A stretch of 64,000 nucleotides of DNA from contig NZ_VZRB01000017.1 of assembly GCF_008806595.1 (NCBI RefSeq), positions 1 to 64,000 of the forward strand. Reading direction: 5' to 3'. A program made the translations under genes and the position numbers. Numbering within the stretch: the first letter of the stretch is position 1; each line of letters starts with the position of its first letter. The stretch is from Streptomyces luteolifulvus (GTDB lineage Bacteria > Actinomycetota > Actinomycetes > Streptomycetales > Streptomycetaceae). This document shows, piece by piece, positions 42,791-51,356 of the stretch. The notes beneath the pieces were generated by a model that saw only the letters and a list, made by a program, of their open reading frames with translations, did not search any database and had not been told where the DNA came from.

Positions 42791-43918
42791 CTACCCGTCC
42801 AGCTCCGCGATCCTCGCCGTAGACGGCCGGCGTCGCAGCTGGGCGGCCTTCGCCGTGAAGTCCGCTCCGCGGAGGACCCGTTGGGCGTTGGCCCAGGTGA
42901 GGAGGGCGAGGTCCGGCTCGGGCCAGCCGCGGCGGAGTAGTTCGGCGATCAGGTGGGGGTAGCGGGAGGCGTCGGGGAGTTCCTGAGGGTGGGCCGTACC
43001 GGAGTCGTACGTGCCGGACAGGCCCACGGACTCCGGACCGGCGACCTCGCGTACGTGGTCGAGGTGGTCGGCGACGTCCCGGACGGTCGGGCCGGTCTGC
43101 TCGGCGGTCAGCGGGACCATGCACAGGCCCTTCGCGGCGCCCAGCTCGGCGAGCAGATCGTCGGGGAGGTTGGCGGGGTGCGGGCGCAGCGCGCGGGCGG
43201 CGGAGCGGGTGCACAGCACCGGTGCCTTGGAGGCGGCAACGGCCCGGCGGACCGTCTCGTCACAGGCGCCCGAGAGGTCCGGGATCACGCCGAGGCGGTT
43301 CATCTCGCGCAGGACCTCCTCGCCGAACCGGGTCAGCCCGGCCTCGCTCGCCCAGGACGCCCCCGACAGTGTCAGGACGCGCACGCCGAGCATGTGCAGG
43401 GAGCGCAGGATGCCCAGCGAGTCGCCGAGCGCGGCGGCCGAGGCGGGGCCGAGCAGAACGGCGATGCGGCCGCAGTTGCGGGCGTCGGCGGTCTCTCCGG
43501 CCGTACGGGCGAGGCGCAGCCCCTCGGGATGGGTGCGCACCACCGTCCTCACCAGGTCGAGCTGTTCCAGGGTGGCCCCGACGGCCCGGTCGCCGTGCAG
43601 GCCCTCGGGCAGGCGCAGCGACCAGAACTGCGCGCCCACATGGCCCTCGCGCAGCCGCGGGATGTCCGTGCCGACGGCGCTCTCTCCGAGCTCCAGGTCG
43701 AACCAGGGCAGGTGCCGCAGCGCCCAGGGCAGCCCGCAGTAGCCGTCGGCGACGGGATGGGCGGCGAGGACGGCGCGGGCCCGCTCCAGCCAGGCGGTGT
43801 CCGGGTCCAGGACGGATGTGCGGGGCCCGGTCGCGGGCAGTTCCGGGAGGGACTCCGGCAGGTCGCCGAGCGCTCCGGCCTCCGGGTCGGCGTGCAGTTC
43901 GTCCTGGAGGTCTGCCAT
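42791..43918 (-). CDS. inactive paralogue of membrane-type dipeptidase (M19 fold)
   Basis: This 375-residue protein aligns over most of its length with the dipeptidase at 44066-45253 (shared GTDIPRLREGHVGAQFWS, REMNRLGVIPDLS, APVLCTRSAARAL, VADHLDHVREVAG, NAQRVL) but has lost every metal ligand. DGHND is DGYCG (His to Tyr60, Asp to Gly62), the bridging Glu is Ala159, DLSH is DLSG (Gly216), SHSSARA is TRSAARA (Arg237), and GGDYDG is SGTYDS (Thr302). The reading frame is intact, so it is a pseudoenzyme, not a decaying gene. It sits downstream of the active copy on the same strand. Role unknown; regulation of or binding to the active paralogue is possible. Confidence 0.9.
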   Translation of the reverse strand: MADLQDELHADPEAGALGDLPESLPELPATGPRTSVLDPDTAWLERARAVLAAHPVADGYCGLPWALRHLPWFDLELGESAVGTDIPRLREGHVGAQFWSLRLPEGLHGDRAVGATLEQLDLVRTVVRTHPEGLRLARTAGETADARNCGRIAVLLGPASAAALGDSLGILRSLHMLGVRVLTLSGASWASEAGLTRFGEEVLREMNRLGVIPDLSGACDETVRRAVAASKAPVLCTRSAARALRPHPANLPDDLLAELGAAKGLCMVPLTAEQTGPTVRDVADHLDHVREVAGPESVGLSGTYDSGTAHPQELPDASRYPHLIAELLRRGWPEPDLALLTWANAQRVLRGADFTAKAAQLRRRPSTARIAELDG

Positions 43919-44018
43919 GGCGGGCTCCGTACGTCGTGAGCTGCGTCGTGATCGTCCTGGTGCAGTACGGTCACCGTCGCACGGGGCCGAGGGGGCTTCC
44001 TGGTGGGTGGGGCGTTCG

Positions 44019-44049
44019 GGGGTACCGCACCCGAGGAGTGCGGCACCCC
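44019..44049 (-). terminator. terminator after dipeptidase gene
   Basis: GGGGTACCGCAC and GTGCGGCACCCC pair with a 7-base loop. The single A-C mismatch on the plus strand becomes a G-U wobble in minus-strand RNA, matching a terminator for the leftward dipeptidase gene that stops at 44066. Confidence 0.75.
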
Positions 44050-44065
44050 TGACCGACGAGCCCGG

Positions 44066-45253
44066 TCAGCCGTCCAGGGACTCGATCGTCGCGTTGGAAG
44101 GCCCGCGGGCGGCCCGCAGACCGCGCGCCACGTCCTCCGCCGCGCCCAGCACCCGCACCGCGTTCCGCCAGGTCAGCTTGGCGAGGTCGGCCCTGGACCA
44201 GCCGCGGTCCAGCAGCTCGGCGATCAGGTTGGGGTAGCCGGAGACGTCGTTCAGGCCGTCCGGGGTGAAGGCCGTGCCGTCGTAGTCCCCGCCGATGCCG
44301 AGATGGTCGATGCCGGCCACCTCGCGCATGTGGTCGAGGTGGTCGGCGACCGTGGACACCGTGGCGGGTGGGCGCGGGTTCCCCTCCTCGAAGGCGCGGT
44401 GCACCTTCATCGCCTCGGGCGTGGTGTCGAGATGGTGGAAGCCATGGGCGTGCATGTTCTCGTCGGCCCGGGCCGTCCAGTCGACCGCCGCCTGGAGCAC
44501 GAACTTCGGTACGAACGTCACCATCGCCACGCCGCCGTTGGCGGGCAGCCGCTCCAGGACGTCGTCCGGGATGTTGCGCGGGTGGTCGCAGACGGCTCGC
44601 GCCGACGAGTGGGAGAAGATCACCGGCGCGGCCGTGGTGTCCAGCGCGTCCCGCATCGTCGTCGCCGCCACGTGGGAGAGGTCGACGAGCATGCCCTCGC
44701 GGTTCATCTCACGCACGACCTCACGGCCGAAGGCCGACAGACCGCCGACGCCGGGTTCGTCCGTCGCCGAGTCCGCCCACGCCACATTGTGGTTGTGAGT
44801 GAGCGTCAGATAGCGGACGCCGAGCGCGTACAAACCCCGCAGGGTGGCGAGGGAGTTGGCTATCGAGTGCCCGCCCTCCGCGCCCATCAGCGAGGCGATA
44901 CGGCCCTCCGCGCGCGCCGCCTCCATGTCCGCGGCCGTCAGGGCGGGCCTGAGGTCGGCCGGGTGACGGGCGATCAGCTGCCGTACGCAGTCGATCTGTT
45001 CGAGCGTGGCGGGGACGGCGTCGGGCAGGTCCGAGCGCACGTACACCGACCAGTACTGCGCCCCGACGCCGCCCTCGCGCAGCCGGGGGATGTCGGTGTG
45101 CAGATGGGCGTTCTGGCGGCAGGCGATGTCGCGGGCGTCGAGGTCGTAGCGGACCTGCTGGCGCAACGCCCAGGGCAGGTCGTTGTGCCCGTCGACGACC
45201 GGGAACTCGCGCAGGAGCTCCCGGGCTTCCTCCAGAGAGCTCACGCCCCTCAC
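44066..45253 (-). CDS. membrane dipeptidase family (M19) metallodipeptidase
   Basis: This 395-residue two-metal dipeptidase has ligands His23 and Asp25 (VVDGHNDLPW), Glu126 (MGAEGGHS), His194 (VDLSHV) and His215 (IFSHSSARA). It also has Arg226 of DHPRNIPDD for substrate binding and catalytic Asp323 (GGDYDG). No signal peptide or lipid anchor is seen, so it is probably cytoplasmic despite the family name. It should hydrolyse a range of dipeptides, possibly L-D types. Its GTG overlaps the purE stop by 4 bases, so it is translated with the purine operon. Confidence 0.94.
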   Translation of the reverse strand: MRGVSSLEEARELLREFPVVDGHNDLPWALRQQVRYDLDARDIACRQNAHLHTDIPRLREGGVGAQYWSVYVRSDLPDAVPATLEQIDCVRQLIARHPADLRPALTAADMEAARAEGRIASLMGAEGGHSIANSLATLRGLYALGVRYLTLTHNHNVAWADSATDEPGVGGLSAFGREVVREMNREGMLVDLSHVAATTMRDALDTTAAPVIFSHSSARAVCDHPRNIPDDVLERLPANGGVAMVTFVPKFVLQAAVDWTARADENMHAHGFHHLDTTPEAMKVHRAFEEGNPRPPATVSTVADHLDHMREVAGIDHLGIGGDYDGTAFTPDGLNDVSGYPNLIAELLDRGWSRADLAKLTWRNAVRVLGAAEDVARGLRAARGPSNATIESLDG

Positions 45254-45774
45254 TTCCCGAAGCCGAAGCCGCCGCCCGCGCCCTCGACCTTGGCTCGCAG
45301 CCGCTTGCCCTTCTCGGTCGCCTGGTCGTTGAGCTCCTGCTGGAACTCCCGCATACGGCCGAGGAGTTCCTCGTCGTGCGTGGCCAGGATGCGGGCCGCG
45401 AGCAGGCCGGCATTGCGCGCACCGGCGACCGAGACGGTGGCAACGGGCACTCCGGCCGGCATCTGCACGATCGACAGCAGCGAGTCCATGCCGTCCAGGT
45501 ACTTCAGCGGCACGGGGACGCCGATGACCGGCAGCGGGGTGACCGAGGCGAGCATGCCGGGCAGATGGGCGGCGCCGCCCGCACCGGCGATGATCACCTT
45601 GAGCCCTCGCTCGGCGGCCTGCTCACCGTACGTGATCATCTCGCGCGGCATACGGTGCGCGGAGACGACGTCGACCTCGTAGTCGATCTCGAACTCGTCG
45701 AGGGCCTGGGCGGCGGCCTCCATGACGGGCCAGTCGGAGTCGGAACCCATGACGATGCCAACAGCGGGGCTCAT
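45250..45774 (-). CDS. purE: N5-carboxyaminoimidazole ribonucleotide mutase
   Basis: This 174-residue enzyme rearranges N5-CAIR to CAIR in de novo purine synthesis. PurE signatures are VGIVMGSDSDWPVMEAA (phosphate loop), VVSAHRMP with the active-site His, IAGAGGAAHLPGMLAS and GVPVPLKYLDGMDSLLSIVQMPAGVPVATV. The start is ATG 45774, overlapping the purK stop (ATGA). Downstream it overlaps the dipeptidase start. The C-terminal Gly/Phe tail (GAGGGFGFGK) is an extension. Confidence 0.97.
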   Translation of the reverse strand: MSPAVGIVMGSDSDWPVMEAAAQALDEFEIDYEVDVVSAHRMPREMITYGEQAAERGLKVIIAGAGGAAHLPGMLASVTPLPVIGVPVPLKYLDGMDSLLSIVQMPAGVPVATVSVAGARNAGLLAARILATHDEELLGRMREFQQELNDQATEKGKRLRAKVEGAGGGFGFGK

Positions 45775-46910
45775 TCGGTGATCGTCCCTCTCAGGTAGCC
45801 GGCAGCGTGACGTGCGCGCTCGAGGACGTCGTCCAGGTCGTCGCCGTAGGTGTTGACGTGGCCCACCTTGCGTCCGGGCTTCACGTCCTTGCCGTACATA
45901 TGGATCTTCAGCTGGGGGTCGCGTGCCATGCAGTGCAGGTACGCGGAGTACATGTCGGGGTAGTCGCCGCCGAGGACGTTGACCATGACCGTCCATGTCG
46001 CGCGCGGGCGCGGGTCGCCGAGCGGCAGGTCGAGGACGGCCCGGACATGGTTGGCGAACTGGCTGGTGACCGCGCCGTCCTGGGTCCAGTGGCCCGAGTT
46101 GTGCGGACGCATCGCGAGCTCGTTGACGAGGACGCGGCCGTCGCGGGTGTGGAACAGCTCGACGGCGAGGTGGCCGACGACGCCGAGTTCCTTGGCGATC
46201 CGCAGCGCCATCTCCTCGGCGGCGAGGGCGAGGTTCTCGTCGAGGCCGGGCGCGGGCGCGATCACGGTGTCGCAGACGCCGTTCACCTGCTGGGACTCGA
46301 CCACCGGGTAGGCCACGGCCTGGCCGTGCGGGGACCGTACGACGTTGGCGGCCAGCTCCCGGACGTAGTCGACCTTCTCCTCGGCGAGCACGGGGACGCC
46401 GGCGCGGAAGGGGTCGGTGGCCTCCTCGGCGGAGTCCACCACCCACACCCCCTTGCCGTCGTAGCCGCCGCGCACGGTCTTGAGGACGACCGGGAATCCG
46501 TCGCCCTCGGCGGCGAACGCGGCCACGTCGGCCGGATCGCTCACGATGCGGTGCCGTGGGCACGGCACGCCGATCGCGTCGAGCTTCGCCCGCATCACAC
46601 CCTTGTCCTGGGCGTGCACGAGCGCGTCGGGGCCGGGGCGCACGGGGATGCCGTCCGCCTCCAGGGCCCGGAGGTGCTCGGTGGGGACGTGCTCGTGATC
46701 GAAGGTGATCACATCGCAGCCCTGCGCGAACGCGCGCAGCGTGTCGAGATCGCGGTAATCGCCGATGACGACATCGCTCACGACCTGCGCCGCGGAATCC
46801 TGAGGGGTGTCACTGAGGAGCTTGAACCTGATGCCGAGCGGGATGCCCGCCTCGTGTGTCATACGAGCGAGCTGGCCCCCGCCGACCATGCCGACTACCG
46901 GGAACGTCAC
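45771..46910 (-). CDS. purK: N5-carboxyaminoimidazole ribonucleotide synthase
   Basis: This 379-residue ATP-grasp enzyme makes N5-CAIR from AIR, bicarbonate and ATP. Signatures are VVGMVGGGQLARMTHEAG, TFDHEHVP, QDKGVMRAKLDAIGVPCP, VVLKTVRGGYDGKGVWVV, GVVGHLAVELFHTRDGRVLVNELAMRPHNSGHWT and MVNVLGGDYP. The start is GTG 46910 (VTFPVVGMVGGGQ); the in-frame region further upstream is Arg-rich and overlaps the divergent promoter area. It is first in purK-purE-dipeptidase, joined by 4-base overlaps. Confidence 0.97.
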   Translation of the reverse strand: MTFPVVGMVGGGQLARMTHEAGIPLGIRFKLLSDTPQDSAAQVVSDVVIGDYRDLDTLRAFAQGCDVITFDHEHVPTEHLRALEADGIPVRPGPDALVHAQDKGVMRAKLDAIGVPCPRHRIVSDPADVAAFAAEGDGFPVVLKTVRGGYDGKGVWVVDSAEEATDPFRAGVPVLAEEKVDYVRELAANVVRSPHGQAVAYPVVESQQVNGVCDTVIAPAPGLDENLALAAEEMALRIAKELGVVGHLAVELFHTRDGRVLVNELAMRPHNSGHWTQDGAVTSQFANHVRAVLDLPLGDPRPRATWTVMVNVLGGDYPDMYSAYLHCMARDPQLKIHMYGKDVKPGRKVGHVNTYGDDLDDVLERARHAAGYLRGTITE

Positions 46911-47074
46911 GCCCCTAGGGTATCGGCCACGCCACCGCGGCTGGTTTCCGCTCCTCCTTACCGGCCTTTTCCCGCGCCTTTCCCAAGCTGTGAGATCGTC
47001 CACAGGCGTTTGCCGAGGCGGCTGGTTAGCATGGCTTGGTTGACGAAACCGACCGACTGGGGGCCTGTACGACC

Positions 47075-47578
47075 ATGGGACGTGGTTCCTCAGGGGTGCG
47101 TAGGCTGGTGCACGAGGTCGCGAAGTTCGGCGCGGTGGGAGGGGCCGGTGTCCTGGTCAACCTCCTCGTCTTCAACCTGGTACGGCAGCTGACCGACCTC
47201 CAGGTGGTGCGGGCGAGCGTCATAGCGACGGTCGTCGCCATCGGGTTCAACTACGTCGGGTTCCGCTACTTCACCTACCGTGACCGCGACAAGAGCGGGC
47301 GTACGAAGGAACTCACCCTGTTCCTGCTGTTCAGCGCGGCCGGCCTGGTGATCGAGAACGGCGTCCTCTACGCGGCCACCTACGGTTTCGACTGGCGCAG
47401 CCCGCTGCAGAACAACATCTTCAAGTTCATCGGCATCGGCATCGCGACGCTGTTCCGCTTCTGGTCCTACCGCACGTGGGTGTTCCGCACACTGCCGGCC
47501 ATGGAGACCATGACAAGCGCGGAATCGTTCCTGGAGACAGAAGCGAAGAAGCCGCGCCCCAAGCAGCGCGTCAACTGA
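47075..47578 (+). CDS. GtrA-family membrane protein
   Basis: This 167-residue protein has four membrane helices: FGAVGGAGVLVNLLVFNLV, ASVIATVVAIGFNYVGFRYFTY, LTLFLLFSAAGLVIENGVLY and NIFKFIGIGIATLFRFWSYRTWVF. This is the layout of GtrA/DPMS-like proteins that move or help flip polyprenyl-linked sugars for glycosylation. The NYVGFRYFTY and FWSYRTWVF motifs are typical. The start was set at ATG 47075 (MGRGSSGVRR); a TTG at 47036 in frame is possible. It is divergent from purK, as Rv3277 is in mycobacteria. Confidence 0.92.
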   Translation: MGRGSSGVRRLVHEVAKFGAVGGAGVLVNLLVFNLVRQLTDLQVVRASVIATVVAIGFNYVGFRYFTYRDRDKSGRTKELTLFLLFSAAGLVIENGVLYAATYGFDWRSPLQNNIFKFIGIGIATLFRFWSYRTWVFRTLPAMETMTSAESFLETEAKKPRPKQRVN

Positions 47579-47653
47579 CCTTCGGGCCCCTCGCGGCCGG
47601 TGCTGCAGCCCCCGGCCGGGCGCGGCTGAGTGGCGCAGCCCTTCGTGGTTCGG

Positions 47654-48925
47654 TCAGCGGACCGTCGGTCCCTCTTCCGACTTCGGTTTCTTCAGTGGTG
47701 TGCGGGACAGGAACAGGCCGAATACCGGCGGCTGGGTCTGGAGCATCTCCAGCCGTCCGCCGTCCGCCTCCGCAAGGTCCCGCGCCACCGCCAGGCCGAT
47801 GCCCGTCGAGTTGCGCCCGCTGATCGTCCGCTCGAAGATCCGTGCCCCCAGGTCTGCGGGGACGCCGGGGCCTTCGTCCGTGACCTCGATGACCGCCTGG
47901 TTCCCGGTGACCCGGGTGCGCAGCGCCACCGTGCCGCCGCCGTGCATGAGGGAGTTCTCGATCAGTGCCGCCAGCACCTGCGCGACCGCGCCCGGCGTGC
48001 CCACCGCCTGAAGGTGCCGCTTGCCGGAGCTGACGATCGCACGGCCGGCACTGCGGTAGGCGGGCCGCCACTCCGCGAGCTGCTGCTGGATGACCTCGTC
48101 GAGGTCGAAGGCGACGGCGGAGCCGGTACGGGGGTCGCGGGAGTTGGTCAGCAGCCGCTCCACCACGTCCGTCAGTCGCTCCACCTGGGCCAGCGCGACG
48201 TTGGCCTCTTCCTTGACGGTGTCCGGGTCGTCGGTGAGGGTGATCTCCTCCAGCCGCATGGACAGCGCCGTGAGGGGCGTGCGCAGCTGGTGAGAGGCAT
48301 CGGCGGCGAGCCGGCGTTCCGCGGTGAGCATACGGGCGATGCGCTCGGCGGAGGCGTCGAGGACATCGGCGACCCGGTCCAGCTCGGGGACGCCGTACCG
48401 CTTGTGCCGGGGGCGCGGGTCGCCCGAGCCCAGGCGTTCGGCGGTCTCCGCGAGGTCGGTCAGCGGGGAGGCGAGGCGGTTGGCCTGGCGGACGGCCAGC
48501 AGCACCGCGGCCACCACCGCGAGCAGCGCGACCAGGCCGATGATCAGCAGCGTGCGCCCGACCTCACGGGTCACGGAGGAGCGGGGCTCCTCAACGGTGA
48601 CCGTCTCGCCCTTCTCGCCCTCGGCCTTGCCGCTGATCACGTCACCGGACGGCGGGGTGCCGACCTCGATGACGCGCTCCCCCGGGATCCGGATCTCGGC
48701 GTAACGGTCCCGGGAGACCTGCTCCCGGAGGGCGCCCGCGTCGACGGCCTCGGAGCTGAGCAGCCGGCTGTCCACGATGCTGGCCAGCCGCTGCGCCTCG
48801 GAGTCGACCCGCTCCTGGGCACTGTTGCTGATCGTCCGCGTCTCCACGATGACGAGGGACACCCCGAAGACGGCGATCACGACGAGCACGACCGCAAGGG
48901 TGGACTGAATCAGACGACGACGCAC
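47654..48925 (-). CDS. sensor histidine kinase
   Basis: This 423-residue membrane kinase has helix 1 at residues 6-27, an extracytoplasmic loop of about 100 residues and helix 2 (TLLIIGLVALLAVVAAVLLAV). A HAMP-like segment follows (RLASPLTDLAETAERLGSG), then a HisKA domain with phospho-His in ADASHQLRTPLTALSMRLEEI. The ATPase domain has N-box LIENSLMHGG, DEGPGVP and STGIGLAVARDLAEADGGRLEM. It is transcribed after the response regulator gene on the same strand with a 158-base gap containing an intergenic repeat. Signal unknown. Confidence 0.93.
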   Translation of the reverse strand: MRRRLIQSTLAVVLVVIAVFGVSLVIVETRTISNSAQERVDSEAQRLASIVDSRLLSSEAVDAGALREQVSRDRYAEIRIPGERVIEVGTPPSGDVISGKAEGEKGETVTVEEPRSSVTREVGRTLLIIGLVALLAVVAAVLLAVRQANRLASPLTDLAETAERLGSGDPRPRHKRYGVPELDRVADVLDASAERIARMLTAERRLAADASHQLRTPLTALSMRLEEITLTDDPDTVKEEANVALAQVERLTDVVERLLTNSRDPRTGSAVAFDLDEVIQQQLAEWRPAYRSAGRAIVSSGKRHLQAVGTPGAVAQVLAALIENSLMHGGGTVALRTRVTGNQAVIEVTDEGPGVPADLGARIFERTISGRNSTGIGLAVARDLAEADGGRLEMLQTQPPVFGLFLSRTPLKKPKSEEGPTVR

Positions 48926-48999
48926 AGGACTCTCCGGTCGGTGGCTTTACGACGACCAGTGTGCCCCGGTGCCTGGACACACCGGGCCGGGGCAGCGCC

Positions 49000-49048
49000 G
49001 TCAGGGGCGCGGGGAACTGCACGACCAGCCACGGACGACCCGCAGCCG
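49000..49048. repeat. common Streptomyces intergenic repeat
   Basis: TCAGGGGCGCGGGGAACTGC followed by ACGACCAGCCACGGACGACC and CGCAGCCG is a sequence I recognise from many Streptomyces intergenic regions. It lies in the gap between the response regulator and kinase genes, next to a GCCCCGG / CCGGGGC hairpin (48963-48993). Recognition is from memory, not from a search. Confidence 0.65.
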
Positions 49049-49083
49049 CGCACACGCACCAGCCGCCCCGCCCGACCGCCGCG

Positions 49084-49761
49084 CTAACTTTTCTCGAACC
49101 GGAACCCCACACCCCGCACGGTGGCGATGTACCGCGGATTGGCCGCATCATCGCCCAGCTTCTTCCGCAGCCACGAGATGTGCATGTCCAGCGTCTTGGT
49201 CGACGACCACCACGTCGTGTCCCAGACCTCACGCATCAACTGGTCCCGCGTGACGACCCGCCCCGCGTCCCGCACGAGCACCCGCAGCAGATCGAATTCC
49301 TTGGCGGTGAGCTGCAGTTCCTCCTCCCCCATCCAGGCCCGGTGCGACTCGACGTCGATGCGCACACCGTGCGTCGCGGCCGGCTGCTGCGGCTCCGCGG
49401 CGCCGCGCCGCAGCAGGGCCCGTACGCGGGCGAGCAGCTCGGCGAGCCGGAACGGCTTGGTGACGTAGTCGTCCGCGCCCGCGTCGAGGCCGACGACGGT
49501 GTCCACCTCGTCGGCCCGCGCGGTCAGGATGAGGATGGGGATGGTGTGTCCCTCGGCGCGCAGCCGACGGGCGACCTCCAGGCCGTCCATGCCGGGCAGG
49601 CCGAGGTCCAGCACGACCAGGTCGACACCGCCCTGCATTCCGGCGTCGAGCGCGGTGGGGCCGTCCTCGCGCACCTCGACCTCGTACCCTTCCCGGCGCA
49701 GTGCGCGGGCCAGCGGCTCCGAGATGGACGCGTCGTCCTCGGCGAGCAGTACACGGGTCAT
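49084..49761 (-). CDS. OmpR-family response regulator
   Basis: This 225-residue protein has receiver residues 1-115 with acidic pocket Glu8/Asp9/Asp10 (LLAEDDASI), phospho-acceptor Asp52 (DLVVLDLGLPGMDG), Thr in ILTARADEVD and Lys in DYVTKPFRLAELLARV. A winged-helix domain spans ~130-225 (LTAKEFDLLRVLVRDAGRVVTRDQL, TLDMHISWLRKKLGDD, YIATVRGVGFRFE). It pairs with the kinase downstream. The start ATG 49761 lacks an obvious ribosome site. It is adjacent to the surface-protein operon at 50-54 kb, a possible but unproven target. Confidence 0.94.
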   Translation of the reverse strand: MTRVLLAEDDASISEPLARALRREGYEVEVREDGPTALDAGMQGGVDLVVLDLGLPGMDGLEVARRLRAEGHTIPILILTARADEVDTVVGLDAGADDYVTKPFRLAELLARVRALLRRGAAEPQQPAATHGVRIDVESHRAWMGEEELQLTAKEFDLLRVLVRDAGRVVTRDQLMREVWDTTWWSSTKTLDMHISWLRKKLGDDAANPRYIATVRGVGFRFEKS

Positions 49762-49984
49762 GAGGTGATGGTAGACCGCCCTTGACAAGAGCCGGGGTGT
49801 GATCGACGGCCGCGATTCTTACCTTCGGACATACCTATGACTTTGGGATGCGATCCTGTGGACTGCCTTGGAAACACGTCCGCGGTTGCACCGGAACCCT
49901 GTGATTCGGATGCCAAGTCGTTCTAATTCGAGCACTGTCATGAAGTATGGTGAATCTACGCCCGTAGCACCGCAGCCACGCGAA

Positions 49985-50015
49985 GGGCCGCCGCACCCAG
50001 GGAGTACGGCGGCCC
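49985..50015 (-). terminator. terminator after surface-protein operon
   Basis: A perfect 9-bp inverted repeat (GGGCCGCCG / CGGCGGCCC, flanked by AAGGG and CCCTT) with a 13-base loop lies 13 bases past the stop codon of the last gene of the 50-54 kb operon. The remaining gap (49762-49984) is relatively AT-rich and should hold the response regulator promoter; no clear box pair was found. Confidence 0.8.
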
Positions 50016-50027
50016 CTTCCGCTGCCG

Positions 50028-51356
50028 TCAGCGGGCCTGCCGCCGGGGCAGGAACGTGAACACCGCCGCACCCAGCAGCACCGCCGTGCCCGCCACCAGG
50101 CCCAGCGCCTTCAGGGCGCCGTGGCTCTCGGAGCCCGTGTCGGCCAGGCCGCCCGAGGTGCCGCCGGAGGAGCCGCCCGTGGTGCCGCCGGAGGAACTGC
50201 CTCCGGACGCACCGCTCGCCTGCTCGGTGGTGTCGAGGGTCAGCGAGACCGCCGTCCTGTCCGGCTTGCAGGTGGTCGTCGTACCGAGGGCCTCGATGGT
50301 CAGCACGCCCGGGGAGAGCGTCGACTCACCGCTCGCGCCAGGCTTGTAGGTGCCTGTCAGATCGGGGATCTCGATCGGGTCGCCGGTCTTGATGGGCTCG
50401 GAGTTCGTGGGGCCCTCGACATGCACGGTGCCCTTGTCCGCACCACCGAGGACCACCTCCATCGACGGCTTGACCGAGTCCTTGGGGATGTCGGCCGGGC
50501 TGTCCATCACGGACTTCTTGAACTGCACGGTGAGACCGAAACTCCCGGCGTCCTTCTTGGCGTTGATCTGGATCGGGGAGGTCGCCTTCTTCTCGCCGAG
50601 GGGCGATTGGCAGCTGTAGGGGATGTCGACCTGTTTGCCGATGAACTCGGTCCGGCCGCCGGTGCCGTCGCTCTCACTGGCGGAGGCGCTCGGGGTGGCG
50701 CTCACGGTGTTCGTCGGAGTGCTGGTCACGGTGGCGGAGCCGGTAGGGGTCGGGCTCGTCGACGAAGTCCCCCCGCCCGCCGTCACGTTGATGGTGCCGG
50801 CCGGCTTCACCGCCTCCGTGGGCGCGCACTTGGTGACGGTGCCGAGGACATTGATGTCGTACGCGTCCGGGGTCAGCGTCAGCTCGCCGGGAGCCGTCAG
50901 TGTCAGCTTGCCCTTCATGTCGGACATCACCATGTCCGAACCCTTGGGGATGACCGGGTTCTCCTGCGGCCCCTCCATCGCGATGCCCGCGGTCTGCGCG
51001 CCCGCCGCCTTGAGGGTGCCGGTCGGCTTGACGGAGTTGGCCGGCAGGTCGATGGGGCCGGGGTTCTTCGAGGCGGCCTGCACGAACTTCCACACCACCT
51101 CCACCTCGTCGCCGACCTTCGCGGTCGCCGGGGCGGTGATCTCCACCTTGGTGGTGCCGTCCACGGGGTCCACGCCGGAGCCGGACGGCGGGATGCAGTG
51201 GGTCGCGAACGCCACCTCGGCGGCGTGGGCGGGAACGGCGGCCACGCCGAGCAGGGCGCCCGCGCCACCGAGCACGAGCGCGACACAGGACGCGCCCGCT
51301 CTCCGTCCGCGACACCGCCCGGCACCGCCCGGTATGACTCTCCTTCGCTTGCTCAC
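50028..51356 (-). CDS. sortase-anchored surface protein (LADTG) with two related beta modules
   Basis: The protein has 442 residues. A basic N-terminus and hydrophobic stretch (SCVALVLGGAGALLGVAAVPAHAAE) form a signal peptide. Module A (~50-190, from FATHCIPPSG to GTVTKCAPTE) and module B (~245-385, YSCQSPLGEKK to GTTTTCKPD) share a pattern: opening Cys, a GPxN-like strand, LTLTP(D)/LSPGVLTIEALGT and closing Cys. A Ser/Thr linker separates them. The end is LADTG, a hydrophobic helix and PRRQAR: an LAXTG signal preferred by class E sortases. The start GTG 51356 overlaps the upstream stop (GTGA). Last gene of the operon. Confidence 0.88.
   Translation of the reverse strand: MSKRRRVIPGGAGRCRGRRAGASCVALVLGGAGALLGVAAVPAHAAEVAFATHCIPPSGSGVDPVDGTTKVEITAPATAKVGDEVEVVWKFVQAASKNPGPIDLPANSVKPTGTLKAAGAQTAGIAMEGPQENPVIPKGSDMVMSDMKGKLTLTAPGELTLTPDAYDINVLGTVTKCAPTEAVKPAGTINVTAGGGTSSTSPTPTGSATVTSTPTNTVSATPSASASESDGTGGRTEFIGKQVDIPYSCQSPLGEKKATSPIQINAKKDAGSFGLTVQFKKSVMDSPADIPKDSVKPSMEVVLGGADKGTVHVEGPTNSEPIKTGDPIEIPDLTGTYKPGASGESTLSPGVLTIEALGTTTTCKPDRTAVSLTLDTTEQASGASGGSSSGGTTGGSSGGTSGGLADTGSESHGALKALGLVAGTAVLLGAAVFTFLPRRQAR

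Noticed and set aside
42791..43918. Pseudogene call for the degenerate dipeptidase
   Set aside because: The frame is intact and the scaffold preserved over 375 residues with no frameshift; a pseudoenzyme fits better.
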